46,352 nucleotides of DNA from Mycolicibacterium brisbanense. Its GTDB lineage: Bacteria; Actinomycetota; Actinomycetes; Mycobacteriales; Mycobacteriaceae. The notes beneath the pieces are model-generated. The model ran no database searches, was not told the DNA's origin, and worked only from the letters and a program-made list of their open reading frames with translations. The first letter of the stretch is position 1, and each line of letters begins with the position of its first letter. Below are positions 36,974 through 45,389 of the stretch, piece by piece. The stretch is taken from the NCBI RefSeq assembly GCF_001570425.1, contig NZ_BCSX01000006.1, positions 1 to 46,352 on the forward strand, read 5' to 3'. A program made the translations under genes and the position numbers.

Positions 36974-37714
36974 TCAAGGTCTGGTAGCTCGAGCCGCCCA
37001 CCACCGGTGGTGTGCTCGCCGGCAGCCTTTTGCCGTCAGAGGGGTACACCCGTCGTATCCGGTTCGCACCTCGGCAGCTTCGGCAAAATCTTCATCGGCG
37101 GTATAGAAGTTGCTCACGACAAGTGTTGCGATCCCGGCGGCCCGCGCTGCGGCTAGGCCCGATGAGGAATCCTCAACAGCCAGGGCACTTTCGGGTGTGA
37201 TGCGAAGCCGATCCAGAGCCAGCAGGTAGACCTCTGGATCCGGCTTCAAGCGGCTGACGTCGTCTCCGGTCACGACCACCTCCGGTACGGCACCATCGAA
37301 AATCTGGCTGAGTAACGGTTCAACCCATCGTCGAGTCCCCGTTGTGGCCACCGCCATCTCGAGACCTTGTTCGGCAAGACTCGCCACAAGAGGCCGCAAA
37401 CCGGGCCTGGCGATGACGTCACCGGCGAGAATCCGTTCCCGAAAGATCTGGGTCTTGGTCCGATGGATGTCGGCGGCGAGGGCATCGACTCCGTGCGCGA
37501 ACCCCCGGTTTCGCAGATCAGCCGCGATCCGTCGCTGACCTCCGGTGATCTTGAGCAACCGCCTGTACTCGTCAACATCCCATTCGATATCCAACCCGTG
37601 CGCCACGAATGCGTCGTTGAATGCCGGCCGATGCCCGTCACGTTCGGTATCGGCCAAGGTTCCGTCGACATCGAAGACCACGGCTGCGAGACGGTGAGTG
37701 CTGCTAGCAGTCAA
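36974..37714 (-). CDS. cbbY: CbbY-like HAD phosphatase
   Basis: From TTG 37714 the product is 246 aa. It has VVFDVDGTLADTERDGHRPAFN (Asp15, Asp17), ATTGTRRWVEPLL, KPDPEVYLLAL and VEDSSSGLAAARAAG, the pattern of CbbY proteins found in Calvin-cycle operons. Bacterial and plant CbbY hydrolyse xylulose-1,5-bisphosphate, a misfire product that blocks RuBisCO. The TTG overlaps the transketolase stop by 11 bp, so it is the last gene of rpe-tkt-cbbY. An upstream ATG at 37780 would overlap transketolase by 77 bp and is less likely. The C-terminal 20 residues are unusually rich in Arg/His/Trp. Confidence 0.83.
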   Translation of the reverse strand: MTASSTHRLAAVVFDVDGTLADTERDGHRPAFNDAFVAHGLDIEWDVDEYRRLLKITGGQRRIAADLRNRGFAHGVDALAADIHRTKTQIFRERILAGDVIARPGLRPLVASLAEQGLEMAVATTGTRRWVEPLLSQIFDGAVPEVVVTGDDVSRLKPDPEVYLLALDRLRITPESALAVEDSSSGLAAARAAGIATLVVSNFYTADEDFAEAAEVRTGYDGCTPLTAKGCRRAHHRWWAARATRP

Positions 37715-39764
37715 TTGCAGGCTCCTGCTTCCCGGCGCTGGCCGAGTCCAAACATGAGAAGGCCGCCTCGGCGATCGCACTCGCCGTCAAACCCAGATGC
37801 GCAGCGACCTGTGGACCTGGGCCGCTCTCTCCGAACCGGGCGATGCCCACTACCGCGTCCCGGTCGCGCGCAACGGCACGCCAACCGGTGGGTATCCCGG
37901 CTTCGATCCACACCACCGGGAGGTCTGGGAGCACTTTCGGATCCCGCAGCAATGTCTCATGGAGGCGTTCTCGCCACATCACCGATAACACAGAGGCATG
38001 GATGTCACGATCGGCCAGTAGGTCGGCGGCCTCGACGGCAAGGGAAACCTCGGAACCGCTAGCGGCGAGCACAACATCGACCGCGTCTGGCCTGTTGCGA
38101 ACAACCCTGAAGCCGTGTGTGCTGATATTGCCGCATGCGCCGTCTCCCAGGGTGGGCAGACTCTGCCTGCTGAGTATCAGCGCTGTCGGTCCGGCGAGGT
38201 TACGTGACGCGATGTCCCAAGCCTGCGCCGTTTCAGCCGCGTCGGCCGGGCGAAGGACCGTCAAACCCGGTATCAATCGCAGCGATTCGATGTGCTCGAT
38301 CGGCTGATGTGTCGGTCCGTCCTCGCCTACATAGATCGAATCATGAGTGAAGACATAGATCACCGGTTGGCGCATGAGGGCGGACATTCTGAGAGCGGGA
38401 CGCAGATAATCGGCAAACACCAGAAATGTGCTGCCGAAGGGTCGGAGACCACCATGGACTGACATTCCATTCATGACGGCAGCCATGGCGTGCTCTCGGA
38501 TGCCGAAATGTATTGTGCGACCGCCATAATTGCCAGTCTTCACATCGCCACCTACTATTCCGGTATTCGTCGATCCGGCTAGATCGGCCGATCCGCCCAC
38601 CAGTGCCGGATAGTGCGGAGCGAGGGCATTCAGTGCCATACCTGACGCCTGGCGTGTCGCGATCCGCTCCGTCGCGATATCGGCAGTCAGCGGCGTCAAG
38701 ATGTCGGTCTCGGGCGGACCAGGCACCCTGCCCAGCGGAAAGTCCGCGGCAAGCTGCGGATGATCGGCGATCCAGTCGGCGTGATCGCGCTCCCACTGTT
38801 CTCTGACCTGAGCAGCCTGGCCTGCCAGCGCCGAGGTCGCCGCTCGTACGGCCTCCGGCACGTGAAAGGCCGCTGGCGGCCAGTCGAAGTTCGTGCGCAT
38901 CGCTGCGAGGGCCTCAGCCCCCAACGGGCTGCCGTGGACTTTCGACGTTCCTTCCAGCCCCGGCGCACCGCAGCCGATGGTGGTTCGCAGTTTGATGAAG
39001 GTGGGTGTCGACACATTCTCGCGGGCTCGGGTGAGCGCCTGATCGATAGCAGCCACATCGTTGCCGTCCTCGACCGATATGGTCTGCCAGCCATAAGCGG
39101 CAAACCGCGCCAATGCGTCGTCCCTACAGCTGAGGTCCGCGGTGCCGTCAATCGTGATGTTGTTGTCATCGAAGATCACCGTCAGGCGGCCGAGGCCGAG
39201 TCGTCCTGCCAAAGAAGCGGCCTCGTGGCTGATCCCCTCCATCAGGTCGCCGTCGCCGGCGAGTACCCAGGTTCGATGGTCGACGACGCTTTCGTGTACC
39301 TCGTTGTTGCACCGAGCCGCCAGCATCCGCTCCGCGAGCGCCATCCCAACAGCATTGGCCAGTCCCTGGCCGAGTGGACCCGTCGTCGTCTCGACGCCCG
39401 CTGTGAGCCCGTACTCTGGGTGCCCCGGGGTACGCGAGCCGAGCTGGCGAAACTGCGCCAGCTCCGACGCAGGCAGGTCGTAGCCGAAGACGTGCAGCAG
39501 TGCGTACAGCAAGGCCGAACCATGGCCGGCCGATAGGACAAAGCGGTCCCTGTCGGGCCAACGCGGATCTGTCGGGTCGTGACGTAGGTGACGTGACCAC
39601 AGGACCCAGGCCGCAGGCGCCGCACCAAGGGGCAGGCCTGGGTGTCCACTGTTGGCCGACTGCACGGCATCAGCTGCCAGGAAACGCAGCGTTGTGATGG
39701 CCAGCTGATCGATCTCGGGGGTGAGAGGCTCGCTCTGGGCGGACGTGCTCGCGGCGATGCTCAT
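37704..39764 (-). CDS. cbbT: Transketolase (Calvin-cycle type)
   Basis: The 686-aa enzyme carries all transketolase hallmarks: AANSGHPG-like NSGHPGLPLGAAP, GPLGQGLANAVG, the thiamine-diphosphate motif GDGDLMEGISHEAASLAG, and EDGPTHQPIEH in the pyrimidine-binding domain. It moves two-carbon units between sugar phosphates to regenerate ribulose-5-phosphate. ATG 39764 overlaps the rpe stop (ATGA). A second, housekeeping transketolase is expected elsewhere in a mycobacterial genome, next to tal and zwf, so this copy is probably dedicated to the cbb pathway. Confidence 0.95.
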   Translation of the reverse strand: MSIAASTSAQSEPLTPEIDQLAITTLRFLAADAVQSANSGHPGLPLGAAPAAWVLWSRHLRHDPTDPRWPDRDRFVLSAGHGSALLYALLHVFGYDLPASELAQFRQLGSRTPGHPEYGLTAGVETTTGPLGQGLANAVGMALAERMLAARCNNEVHESVVDHRTWVLAGDGDLMEGISHEAASLAGRLGLGRLTVIFDDNNITIDGTADLSCRDDALARFAAYGWQTISVEDGNDVAAIDQALTRARENVSTPTFIKLRTTIGCGAPGLEGTSKVHGSPLGAEALAAMRTNFDWPPAAFHVPEAVRAATSALAGQAAQVREQWERDHADWIADHPQLAADFPLGRVPGPPETDILTPLTADIATERIATRQASGMALNALAPHYPALVGGSADLAGSTNTGIVGGDVKTGNYGGRTIHFGIREHAMAAVMNGMSVHGGLRPFGSTFLVFADYLRPALRMSALMRQPVIYVFTHDSIYVGEDGPTHQPIEHIESLRLIPGLTVLRPADAAETAQAWDIASRNLAGPTALILSRQSLPTLGDGACGNISTHGFRVVRNRPDAVDVVLAASGSEVSLAVEAADLLADRDIHASVLSVMWRERLHETLLRDPKVLPDLPVVWIEAGIPTGWRAVARDRDAVVGIARFGESGPGPQVAAHLGLTASAIAEAAFSCLDSASAGKQEPAIDC

Positions 39765-40447
39765 CGCGACTCGATTCCGGTGGTGGCCGCGTGGCGCAAC
39801 ACGGCCACCCGCTCCTCGATTGTCCCGGCCCCGGTGAACAACGCGGAGCCAGCGCAGAATACGTCGGCACCGGCGCGCGCGGCCGCACCGATAGTGGTCG
39901 CTGAGATACCGCCGTCCACCTCCAGCTCGATGTCGAGTTCCCTTGAGTCCAGATCCCTTCTTGCCCTTGCAATCTTGTTTTCCATCTCCGCGAGATACCG
40001 CTGGCCGCCGAACCCAGGGTTCACGGTCATGACAAGTAGCAGGTCGACGAGGCTGAGCACGTTGGTTACTGACTCCAGCGGCGTGGACGGGTTCAGTGCG
40101 ACGCCTGCTCGAGCTCCGAGCTCCCTGATAGCGCAGAGTGTTCGGTGCAGATGCCTTGTCGCCTCGGCATGGACTATGACGATCTCGCATCCGGCTCCAA
40201 TCCACCGCGGCAGCATGGGTTCCGGATCCTCCACCATGAGGTGTGCCTCGAATCCCATCGAGACATGCTCACGATTGGCAGCGATGACATCCGGCCCAAA
40301 AGTCAGGTTCGGTACGAACCGGCCGTCCATCACGTCCCACTGAATGCGGTCCACCCCCGCTTTCTCCAGGCGCCGGACTTCCTGGCCTAGTTCCGAATAA
40401 TCCGCGGGCAGAACCGAAGCGACGAGCGTAGGCACACGCGTTACCAT
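39761..40447 (-). CDS. cbbE: Ribulose-phosphate 3-epimerase
   Basis: The 228-aa TIM-barrel enzyme has the family blocks RIQWDVMDGRFVPNLTFGP, FEAHLMVEDPE, VMTVNPGFGGQRY and EVDGGISATT, with the metal-binding His/Asp residues in place. It interconverts xylulose-5-phosphate and ribulose-5-phosphate. AGGAGG stands 5 bp before ATG 40447. It heads the rpe-tkt-cbbY operon and is divergent from the two-component genes across a 140-bp region holding a hairpin. As with the transketolase, a core rpe copy is expected elsewhere. Confidence 0.95.
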   Translation of the reverse strand: MVTRVPTLVASVLPADYSELGQEVRRLEKAGVDRIQWDVMDGRFVPNLTFGPDVIAANREHVSMGFEAHLMVEDPEPMLPRWIGAGCEIVIVHAEATRHLHRTLCAIRELGARAGVALNPSTPLESVTNVLSLVDLLLVMTVNPGFGGQRYLAEMENKIARARRDLDSRELDIELEVDGGISATTIGAAARAGADVFCAGSALFTGAGTIEERVAVLRHAATTGIESR

Positions 40448-40498
40448 CCAGCCTCCTTCTAGGTTGCAGCGATGCTAAGAATCAGTTCAAGGCTCGGT

Positions 40499-40515
40499 TC
40501 CCCCTGCTCGGGGGA
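40499..40515. promoter_or_regulatory. Inverted repeat TCCCCC-N5-GGGGGA between rpe and the response regulator
   Basis: The 6-bp GC-rich arms are flanked by a looser outer TTCAA (40486) and TTGAA (40516) pair, centred about 60 bp upstream of rpe. It may be an operator for the divergent promoters or a leader hairpin. No specific regulator can be assigned. Confidence 0.35.
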
Positions 40516-40588
40516 TTGAACGGGTTATATCGGGCATCAGAGGCAAAAGTCGCGTGACTGTGAGCGTGCCCAGCCCTATGGTGTGTCG

Positions 40589-41257
40589 ATGGTGACGTCA
40601 GCCACAAGCCCGGTTCGGCTTGTATTGGTGGATGACCACGAGATGGTCATCGAGGGTCTCAAAGCCATGCTCGCCGGGTTTGCGAGCAGAGTGCGGATCG
40701 TCGGCCAGTCCGTCGGCGCCGACAAGGCCGTGGATGTGGTGGAAAGTCTCGATCCCGATGTTGTGCTGTGTGACGTCCGAATGCACGGATCTAGCGGCCT
40801 AGATCTGTGTTTGGCTATGCGCCAACGTGATCCGGATCGCAAGGTCGTGATGCTGTCAGTCTATGACGATGAGCAGTACCTGTTTCAGGCATTGCGGGTC
40901 GGTGCATCTGGCTATCTGCTGAAGAGCATCAGCAGCAACGACCTGGTCCGGCAACTGGACTTGGTTCGCAGTGGTGGCAACGCGCTCGACCCGGGTCTCG
41001 CAGCACGGGCGGCCGACACCGCAGCCCGGCTGAAGCGCGACGAGTTCTGGCCCGGCGCCAGGCAAGGTCTGACCCAGAGGGAAAGCGAGATTCTGTCCTA
41101 CATGGTTACCGGCCTGTCGAATCGCGGGATTGCCAACAAGCTGGTCATCGGGGACGAAACAGTCAAGAGCCATTTGCGTTCTATATATCGCAAACTCGGT
41201 GTCGCCGACCGCACCAGCGCCGTCGCCACCGCGCTCCGAGAAGGTATCTACCAGTGA
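40589..41257 (+). CDS. NarL/DevR-type response regulator
   Basis: The 222-aa protein has a receiver domain (LVLVDDHEMV, phospho-acceptor Asp62 in LCDVRMHG, lysine in SGYLLKSIS) and a C-terminal LuxR helix-turn-helix (LTQRESEILSYMVTGLSNRGIA, about residues 157-200). Start is ATG 40589 or GTG 40583; no clear ribosome-binding site decides. It overlaps the kinase gene (GTGA). Placed between the rpe-tkt-cbbY operon and cbbX, it may tune the cbb genes to a redox or energy signal, but this is only context. Confidence 0.9.
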   Translation: MVTSATSPVRLVLVDDHEMVIEGLKAMLAGFASRVRIVGQSVGADKAVDVVESLDPDVVLCDVRMHGSSGLDLCLAMRQRDPDRKVVMLSVYDDEQYLFQALRVGASGYLLKSISSNDLVRQLDLVRSGGNALDPGLAARAADTAARLKRDEFWPGARQGLTQRESEILSYMVTGLSNRGIANKLVIGDETVKSHLRSIYRKLGVADRTSAVATALREGIYQ

Positions 41258-42498
41258 GTAATCCGGCATTGGCGGCCACGGCGCTACAGTGGCGACGCAC
41301 CAACGCAGTCCGTGACCTTGTGGAGGCTGATCGTGAGCTCGCGCTTCTTCGGCAGTTGATCCAAGCGGCCTCGAGCGGCCCTGGGGTCGAGCCGCTCGCC
41401 GCGGCTGCCGCGCGAATCATTACCGACGCCACCGGCACCGACGCGTGCTTGGTCCATGTTCTTGACGACACCGATCGGTCGTTGACGCTGGCGGGTGCAA
41501 CACCGCCGTTCGACCATCAGGTCGGCCGGATCCGCATGCAGCTGGGGACAGGGATCTCCGGGTGGGTGGCCAATCATCGGCAGCCCGTCGTCATCACCGA
41601 GAACAAAGAAGGCGACTCGAGATACTTGGCTGTCGATTCGTTGCGCGACGCCGCCTTCACATCCTTGGTCTCGGTACCGATGGAGACCGACCCTGGCGGA
41701 CTGGTCGGCGAACTGACCGTTTACACGATGGAAAGACGTGAATTCACCTCTGGTGACGTGGAATTGCTTTTGGTGATCGGCCGCCTCATCGCCGGCGCCC
41801 TGCACCAGGCCAGGCTGCATCGCCGACTCGTAGCCAGGGAACGCGCACACGAGAACTTCGTTGAGCAAGTTATCGAAGCGCAAGAGTTCGAGCGCCGCCG
41901 GTTGGCCGGTGATATTCATGACGGGATCTCGCAGCGGCTCGTCACGTTGGCGTATCGCCTCGACGCTGCCTCCCAAACAATGCGGGAACAACCCGACGAG
42001 GCCTTCGTGCAACTCGAGGCCGCGCGCGATCTTGTCGAGCTGACGCTACAAGAGGCGCGGGCAGCCATCGGCGGGCTGCGTCCGCCCGTACTCGATGATC
42101 TCGGGCTGGCCGGCGGATTGGCAAGTCTGGCCCGCTCGATCCCAGGCCTGCGGATCGATGCCGACCTAGCTGATACTCGTCTTCCTGAGCACATCGAGCT
42201 CGCCTTGTACCGTATCGCTCAGGAATGCTTGCAGAATGTCGTCAAGCATGCGGATGCCACAACCGCGCGGCTGACTTTCGCTGTCAACGACACGACCGCT
42301 CATCTCGAAATCAATGATGATGGAGTCGGTTTCGATACGCTCGAGCATCCATTGGGAGATGATGTAACGCACGGCTATGGGTTACTGTCGATGGCAGAAC
42401 GCGCGGAACTCGTGGGCGGCCGGCTCAACATCCGGTCTCGGGTCGGCAGCGGAACCTGTGTGACGGCGACGATTCCGCTTCCGCACGCGCGAGATTAG
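41254..42498 (+). CDS. GAF-domain sensor histidine kinase (HisKA_3 type)
   Basis: The 414-aa soluble kinase has an N-terminal GAF domain (about residues 45-185), a HisKA_3 dimerisation helix with LAGDIHDGISQRL (His222) and an HATPase domain (ECLQNVVKHADA, then GYGLLSMAERAELVGG). No membrane segment is present, so it senses a cytoplasmic ligand or redox state. The layout is close to the mycobacterial DevS/DosT class but with a single GAF, and I cannot tell whether it binds haem. GTG start overlaps the response regulator stop. Confidence 0.9.
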   Translation: MSNPALAATALQWRRTNAVRDLVEADRELALLRQLIQAASSGPGVEPLAAAAARIITDATGTDACLVHVLDDTDRSLTLAGATPPFDHQVGRIRMQLGTGISGWVANHRQPVVITENKEGDSRYLAVDSLRDAAFTSLVSVPMETDPGGLVGELTVYTMERREFTSGDVELLLVIGRLIAGALHQARLHRRLVARERAHENFVEQVIEAQEFERRRLAGDIHDGISQRLVTLAYRLDAASQTMREQPDEAFVQLEAARDLVELTLQEARAAIGGLRPPVLDDLGLAGGLASLARSIPGLRIDADLADTRLPEHIELALYRIAQECLQNVVKHADATTARLTFAVNDTTAHLEINDDGVGFDTLEHPLGDDVTHGYGLLSMAERAELVGGRLNIRSRVGSGTCVTATIPLPHARD

Positions 42499-42884
42499 AA
42501 CCCCACGTGCTTGGCGTGTAGCTCGGCAAGAGCACTTTGCAACATGCAGACGTCATCCCTGCCTACACTCTCGACGAAGTGAAGCAAAGCAGCTCGACGA
42601 CCACCTGGTTCCGGAACCTGGTACAGCGCATCCATCATCAAATCGGCCACCAGATGGTCGTGGCCCTGTGTGGCTGCGTAACGGTGCGCCCGGCTGAGCC
42701 GATCTTGGCTGACCAACCCTTTGGCTGTGAGTCGCCGCAGTACCGTCATTACTGTGGTGTAAGCAAGCTTGCGTCGCACCGACAACGCGGCGTGCACCTG
42801 TCGAACGGTCTGGGGTTCAGATATTGACCAGAGGTGGTCCATGACACGGCGCTCAAGGTCTCCCAACGCTCGCCAGTTGCCCAT
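42495..42884 (-). CDS. BlaI/MecI/CopY-family repressor
   Basis: The 129-aa protein has the BlaI winged-helix pattern: LGDLERRVMDHLW, TVRQVHAAL, LAYTTVMTVLRRLTAKGLV and RAHRYAA. ATG 42884 is preferred because AGGAG lies 7 bp upstream; GTG 42890 is too close. Its 3' end overlaps the convergent kinase gene by 4 bp. The usual partner, a BlaR-type zinc protease, is not in the window, so it is either a solo regulator or is released by another signal. It is divergent from cbbX. Confidence 0.85.
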   Translation of the reverse strand: MGNWRALGDLERRVMDHLWSISEPQTVRQVHAALSVRRKLAYTTVMTVLRRLTAKGLVSQDRLSRAHRYAATQGHDHLVADLMMDALYQVPEPGGRRAALLHFVESVGRDDVCMLQSALAELHAKHVGF

Positions 42885-42916
42885 GGTCACGCTCCTGCCG
42901 ATCGATCACAATCCGC

Positions 42917-42956
42917 GCGGTTGACAGTACCGACCGAACCGCAGCAGTGACGTCAC
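42917..42956. promoter_or_regulatory. Inverted repeats in the BlaI-like/cbbX divergent promoter region
   Basis: GCGGTT (42917-42922) pairs with AACCGC (42937-42942) across 14 bp, and GTGACGTCAC (42947-42956) is a perfect 10-bp palindrome. They lie 33-72 bp upstream of the BlaI-like start. Either could be its operator. Evidence is positional only. Confidence 0.3.
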
Positions 42957-43017
42957 CGATTAGGTGGACCCGCAGGGTGAGAAGCTGAACCGTTCACTTA
43001 ATAGAATGGGGCCGATT

Positions 43018-43035
43018 GTCAATAGACGCCTTGAC
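43018..43035. promoter_or_regulatory. Inverted repeat GTCAA-N8-TTGAC upstream of cbbX
   Basis: Perfect 5-bp arms, 62 bp upstream of the cbbX ATG. The size suits a LysR-type or response-regulator site, and a LysR gene is the next gene but one. Assignment is tentative. Confidence 0.35.
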
Positions 43036-43096
43036 TTTCTAGTGGCACCATTCATGACATGTCAGACGCATCGAGCACTGCGGCGGTCGATCCTTC

Positions 43097-44107
43097 ATGA
43101 GTATGCCTACGGCCGAAACACCTCGGAAGTCGTTTGGTTTCACACCGAGCCAATCCCTCGGCGGACAACTCGAAGACGAGTTGCCAGAGACGGAACACCA
43201 ACACTGCCTGCCTCCCGATGCCACAGTGGATCTCGCGGAAGCCCGCAGCGATGCCGGCATCGATACCGTCATCGCCAACCTCGACACGGAACTGGTCGGC
43301 CTGGCACCGGTCAAGAGCCGGATCGCCGAAATCGCGGCGCTGTTGCTTGTTGACCGAATGCGTGCGCGATACGGCATAGCCGCGCCACAGCCCACGTTGC
43401 ATATGTGCTTCACGGGCAATCCGGGGACAGGGAAGACGACCGTTGCGCTACGGATGGCCAACTTGCTCCACAGACTGGGCTATCTCCGACGAGGTCACCT
43501 GGTGAGCGTCACGCGCGACGACCTCGTCGGCGAATATATCGGGCACACCGCACCCAAGACGAAGGAAGTGATCAAGAGAGCGATGGGTGGTGTCCTGTTC
43601 ATCGACGAGGCCTACTATTTGTACAAGGCCGAGAATGAACGGGACTACGGGGCTGAGGCAATAGAGATTCTGCTGCAGGTGATGGAAAACAACCGTGACG
43701 ACCTTGTGGTCATACTCGCCGGATACGCGGACAAGATGGACCAGTTCTTTTCCGCAAACCCTGGAATGCAAAGCCGTGTCGCCCACCACATCTCGTTCCC
43801 GGATTACACGGTGTCCGAACTGGAGCGGATCGCTACTCTGATGACCGAACAGCTGGGGTACACGCTCTCCGTAGGCGGTCAAGACGCGCTACGTCGTTAT
43901 CTTGAGCGTCGAGTCGACCAGCCATGGTTCGCGAATGCCCGCAGCGTGCGCAATGCAATGGAGCGAGCAAGGCTGCGTCACGCCTGGCGACTCGTCGAGG
44001 ACTCGCACGCTCCAGTAGATCTCAAGGCCCTGACCACCATCGAAGCCGCGGACCTTCTGGCCAGTCGCGTATTCGATGACGGCCGAACGTCGAAGGCAGC
44101 CCCATGA
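43097..44107 (+). CDS. cbbX: CbbX, red-type RuBisCO activase (AAA+ ATPase)
   Basis: The 336-aa AAA+ protein has Walker A GNPGTGKTT (107-115), the pore loop YIGHTAP (147-153) and Walker B GVLFIDEAYYL (165-175), followed by the CbbX pattern NRDDLVVILAGYADKMDQFF and NPGMQSRVAHH. CbbX hexamers pull on the C-terminal tail of red-type (form IC/ID) RuBisCO large subunits to release inhibitory sugar phosphates. The N-terminus is about 40 residues longer than usual. Its presence implies a form I red-type RuBisCO in the organism, yet none lies in the window. Its stop overlaps the LysR gene. Confidence 0.95.
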   Translation: MSMPTAETPRKSFGFTPSQSLGGQLEDELPETEHQHCLPPDATVDLAEARSDAGIDTVIANLDTELVGLAPVKSRIAEIAALLLVDRMRARYGIAAPQPTLHMCFTGNPGTGKTTVALRMANLLHRLGYLRRGHLVSVTRDDLVGEYIGHTAPKTKEVIKRAMGGVLFIDEAYYLYKAENERDYGAEAIEILLQVMENNRDDLVVILAGYADKMDQFFSANPGMQSRVAHHISFPDYTVSELERIATLMTEQLGYTLSVGGQDALRRYLERRVDQPWFANARSVRNAMERARLRHAWRLVEDSHAPVDLKALTTIEAADLLASRVFDDGRTSKAAP

Positions 44108-44985
44108 CGACCAACGCCCGCCTACGGGCACTGGTTGAACTCGCCGAAACCGGTTCCGTGCGTGGGGCGGCCGAGCGCCTGGTGGTGACTGAATCGGCGA
44201 TCTCTTCGGCGCTGGCGAGCTTGAGCACCGAAGTCGGCGTCCCGTTGATAGACAGACAAGGGCGTGGAGTGCGGCTGACCCCGGCCGGGATTCGCTACGT
44301 CGAGTACGCACGGAAAATCCTCGGACTACATCATGAAGCTCTGCTCGCGGCGCGCGGCGAGGTCGACCCCGACCATGGGGCCATCCGCCTAGCAGCCGTG
44401 ACCACTGCCGGCGAGCTGCTCCTTCCCGCACTACTCGCATCGTTCACGGCCAAGTATCCCGGCGTGGACTGCAAGCTCGAAGTAGCGTCCAGAACCGCGA
44501 TCTGGCCGATGCTCGCCGATCATGAGGCCGACGTTGTTGTCGCTGGCCGTCCGCCGACAACCCTCGATCAGACCCGCGTACGCGCCGTCAGCCCCAATAC
44601 GCTGGTTGTCGTCGGCCCGCCCGAATCCGCACAGCGATTCGACCCTGCACGGACGACATGGCTGCTACGGGAATCCGGTTCGGGTACCCGTGCGACCACG
44701 ACAACGTTGTTGGACGAGCTCGAGGTCAGCCCACCTCAGATGGTGCTTGGGTCACATGGCGCTGTGGTCGCCGCAGCTGTCGCTGGTCTCGGCGTGACAC
44801 TCGTATCGCGTCAAGCCGTCCGCCGGGAAGTGGACATGGGATCATTGGTCGAGCTCCCAGTGCCCGGAACACCATTGAACCGTCCCTGGCACATCGTGAC
44901 GCAGGCAGCGAGTACAGGTTCCACCGAACTGCTCATCGCCCACCTACTCGCACATCGCGATCTCGGTTGGCGCGCTGTGCGCTGA
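44104..44985 (+). CDS. LysR-family regulator, CbbR-like
   Basis: The 293-aa protein has an N-terminal winged helix-turn-helix (LVELAETGSVRGAAERLVVTESAISSALASL, about residues 10-40) and a periplasmic-binding-like effector domain. LysR regulators linked to Calvin genes are CbbR, which sense RuBP, PEP or NADPH. The ATG overlaps the cbbX stop (ATGA), so here the regulator is co-transcribed with cbbX rather than divergent from the genes it controls, which is unusual for CbbR. Identity as CbbR rests mainly on context. Confidence 0.8.
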   Translation: MTTNARLRALVELAETGSVRGAAERLVVTESAISSALASLSTEVGVPLIDRQGRGVRLTPAGIRYVEYARKILGLHHEALLAARGEVDPDHGAIRLAAVTTAGELLLPALLASFTAKYPGVDCKLEVASRTAIWPMLADHEADVVVAGRPPTTLDQTRVRAVSPNTLVVVGPPESAQRFDPARTTWLLRESGSGTRATTTTLLDELEVSPPQMVLGSHGAVVAAAVAGLGVTLVSRQAVRREVDMGSLVELPVPGTPLNRPWHIVTQAASTGSTELLIAHLLAHRDLGWRAVR

Positions 44986-45068
44986 CGCCCCCCGGACCGT
45001 CCCCCAGAACGGGGATGGGCTACCGCGATTGCCGGATTACCTCTTCAAGTATCGGCAGAGGAGCAATC

Positions 45069-45383
45069 ATGGCAAATACACGCGATCCCATCGACCACTT
45101 TCGGACTACACAACATCACGCGGGCGAATCGTTCATCGATATCTACTGCTGGCCTGGCCTGCTGTCCATCGCGCTCGGTGTCATATCACTGATCGGATCC
45201 GTCGCATCGGCGGCCTATCAGCACCATGAGTGGGTGTCGACCGCCGCAATCGTCGGAGCACTTGCAGTAACTGGCGGTGTCGCTTGGCTGGTAATCGAGC
45301 ATCACAGAGTTCTCCGCATCGAAGAGCGTTGGCACGCAGAGCATCCCTGCCAGCACTTCGAACACCACCAGCTCTCGCAGTGA
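45069..45383 (+). CDS. usfY: UsfY-family small membrane protein
   Basis: The 104-aa protein MANTRDPIDHFRTTQHHAG... has two membrane helices (about residues 29-48 and 55-75) and a C-terminal EHHRVLRIEERWHAEHP block, matching the mycobacterial UsfY family found near sigF. Function is not known; the family is associated with stress regulation. GAGG precedes the ATG at good spacing. Outside this family's usual sigF locus, this is a paralogue beside the nuo operon. It converges on the receiver-like gene with a 6-bp gap. Confidence 0.85.
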   Translation: MANTRDPIDHFRTTQHHAGESFIDIYCWPGLLSIALGVISLIGSVASAAYQHHEWVSTAAIVGALAVTGGVAWLVIEHHRVLRIEERWHAEHPCQHFEHHQLSQ

Positions 45384-45389
45384 TCGCTG

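Noticed and set aside
39765..40205. Extended N-terminus for transketolase
   Set aside because: It would overlap the ribulose-phosphate epimerase gene almost entirely. The ATG at 39764 overlaps the rpe stop in the usual ATGA manner.
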